A stretch of 64,000 bases of DNA, from the NCBI GenBank assembly GCA_964589175.1, contig CAZPRY010000020.1, positions 5,174 to 69,173 on the forward strand, read 5' to 3'. This DNA comes from CAZPRY01 sp964589175 (GTDB lineage Bacteria; Fidelibacterota; UBA2242). This document shows positions 63,957-64,000 of the stretch, in pieces (positions within the stretch are counted from its first letter, which is position 1; the number at the start of each line of letters is the position of its first letter). A program made the translations under genes and the position numbers. The notes below the pieces were generated by a model. It saw only the letters and a list, made by a program, of their open reading frames with translations. It was not told where the DNA came from and searched no databases.

Positions 63957-64000
63957 CCCCCAAATGCGTACCAAGGCGTATATTAGAGGGTAAAAATGAA

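Noticed and set aside
1..64000. CRISPR array or reverse-transcriptase-based diversity element
   Set aside because: No spacer-repeat array and no reverse transcriptase gene were found. The 42-bp array has no unique spacers and palindromic arms on a 21-bp step.

Overview
The window looks like a chromosome segment of an anaerobic, polysaccharide-degrading bacterium of the FCB (Fibrobacteres-Chlorobi-Bacteroidetes) group, probably from a little-cultured lineage such as Calditrichota/KSB1-like bacteria. This is inferred from two secreted proteins ending in an NYPNPFNPST-type C-terminal sorting domain, a FISUMP (Fibrobacter-type paralogous domain) lipoprotein, a TonB receptor with a carboxypeptidase-like N-terminal domain, and several envelope proteins. 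The exact phylum cannot be fixed from this sequence alone.

Region 1 (1 to about 17,044) is AT-richer and reads as an integrated mobile element that ends at a tRNA-Asp gene (17044-17117, minus strand). Its right end holds excisionase-like and tyrosine integrase genes. Further left are a phage-like replication block (DUF4373-type protein, G40P-loader-like protein, ribbon-helix-helix protein), a 955-residue tail-fibre-like protein with a 129-codon tandem duplication, a DNA methyltransferase, an Mrr-type nuclease, a RelB/YafQ toxin-antitoxin pair, and a PEGA-repeat/FISUMP secreted pair. No capsid, portal or terminase gene is visible, and the left end lies outside the window.

Region 2 (17,300-20,300) carries core genes: ychF and a beta-CASP metallo-beta-lactamase protein. 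Region 3 (20,310-32,150, minus strand) is a tightly overlapping operon behind a TetR regulator with a palindromic operator. It runs mrpE-F-G, DUF4040, mrpB, mrpC, a fused double MrpD-type antiporter subunit, NuoH-, NuoB-, NuoC- and NuoD-like subunits, a NuoI-GltD fusion and a CBS protein. The order matches the archaeal Mbx complex. I infer a ferredoxin/NAD(P)H-linked, ion-pumping membrane complex whose large subunit lacks the C-terminal nickel-site cysteines.

Region 4 (32,300-47,200) is a mixed set: esterase, aldehyde dehydrogenase, C1B peptidase, outer-membrane-like barrel, amidase with sorting domain, beta-propeller protein, DUF-type secreted protein plus TonB receptor, sulfatase-like hydrolase and a CxxC-tailed sensor-like protein. 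Two decayed genes follow (47,190-47,757).

Region 5 (47,860-63,240, plus strand) is a beta-glucan/mannan utilisation cluster: lipoprotein glycosidase, aldo/keto reductase, SDR, secreted GH9 endoglucanase, GH3 beta-glucosidase, two GPH-type sugar transporters, GH130 and GH94 phosphorylases. Secreted enzymes cut the polymer, transporters import oligosaccharides and phosphorylases split them while conserving bond energy. It is followed by a helically phased array of TGTACT/AGTACA dyads on a 42/21-bp period and a RelE/ParE toxin gene at the right edge.
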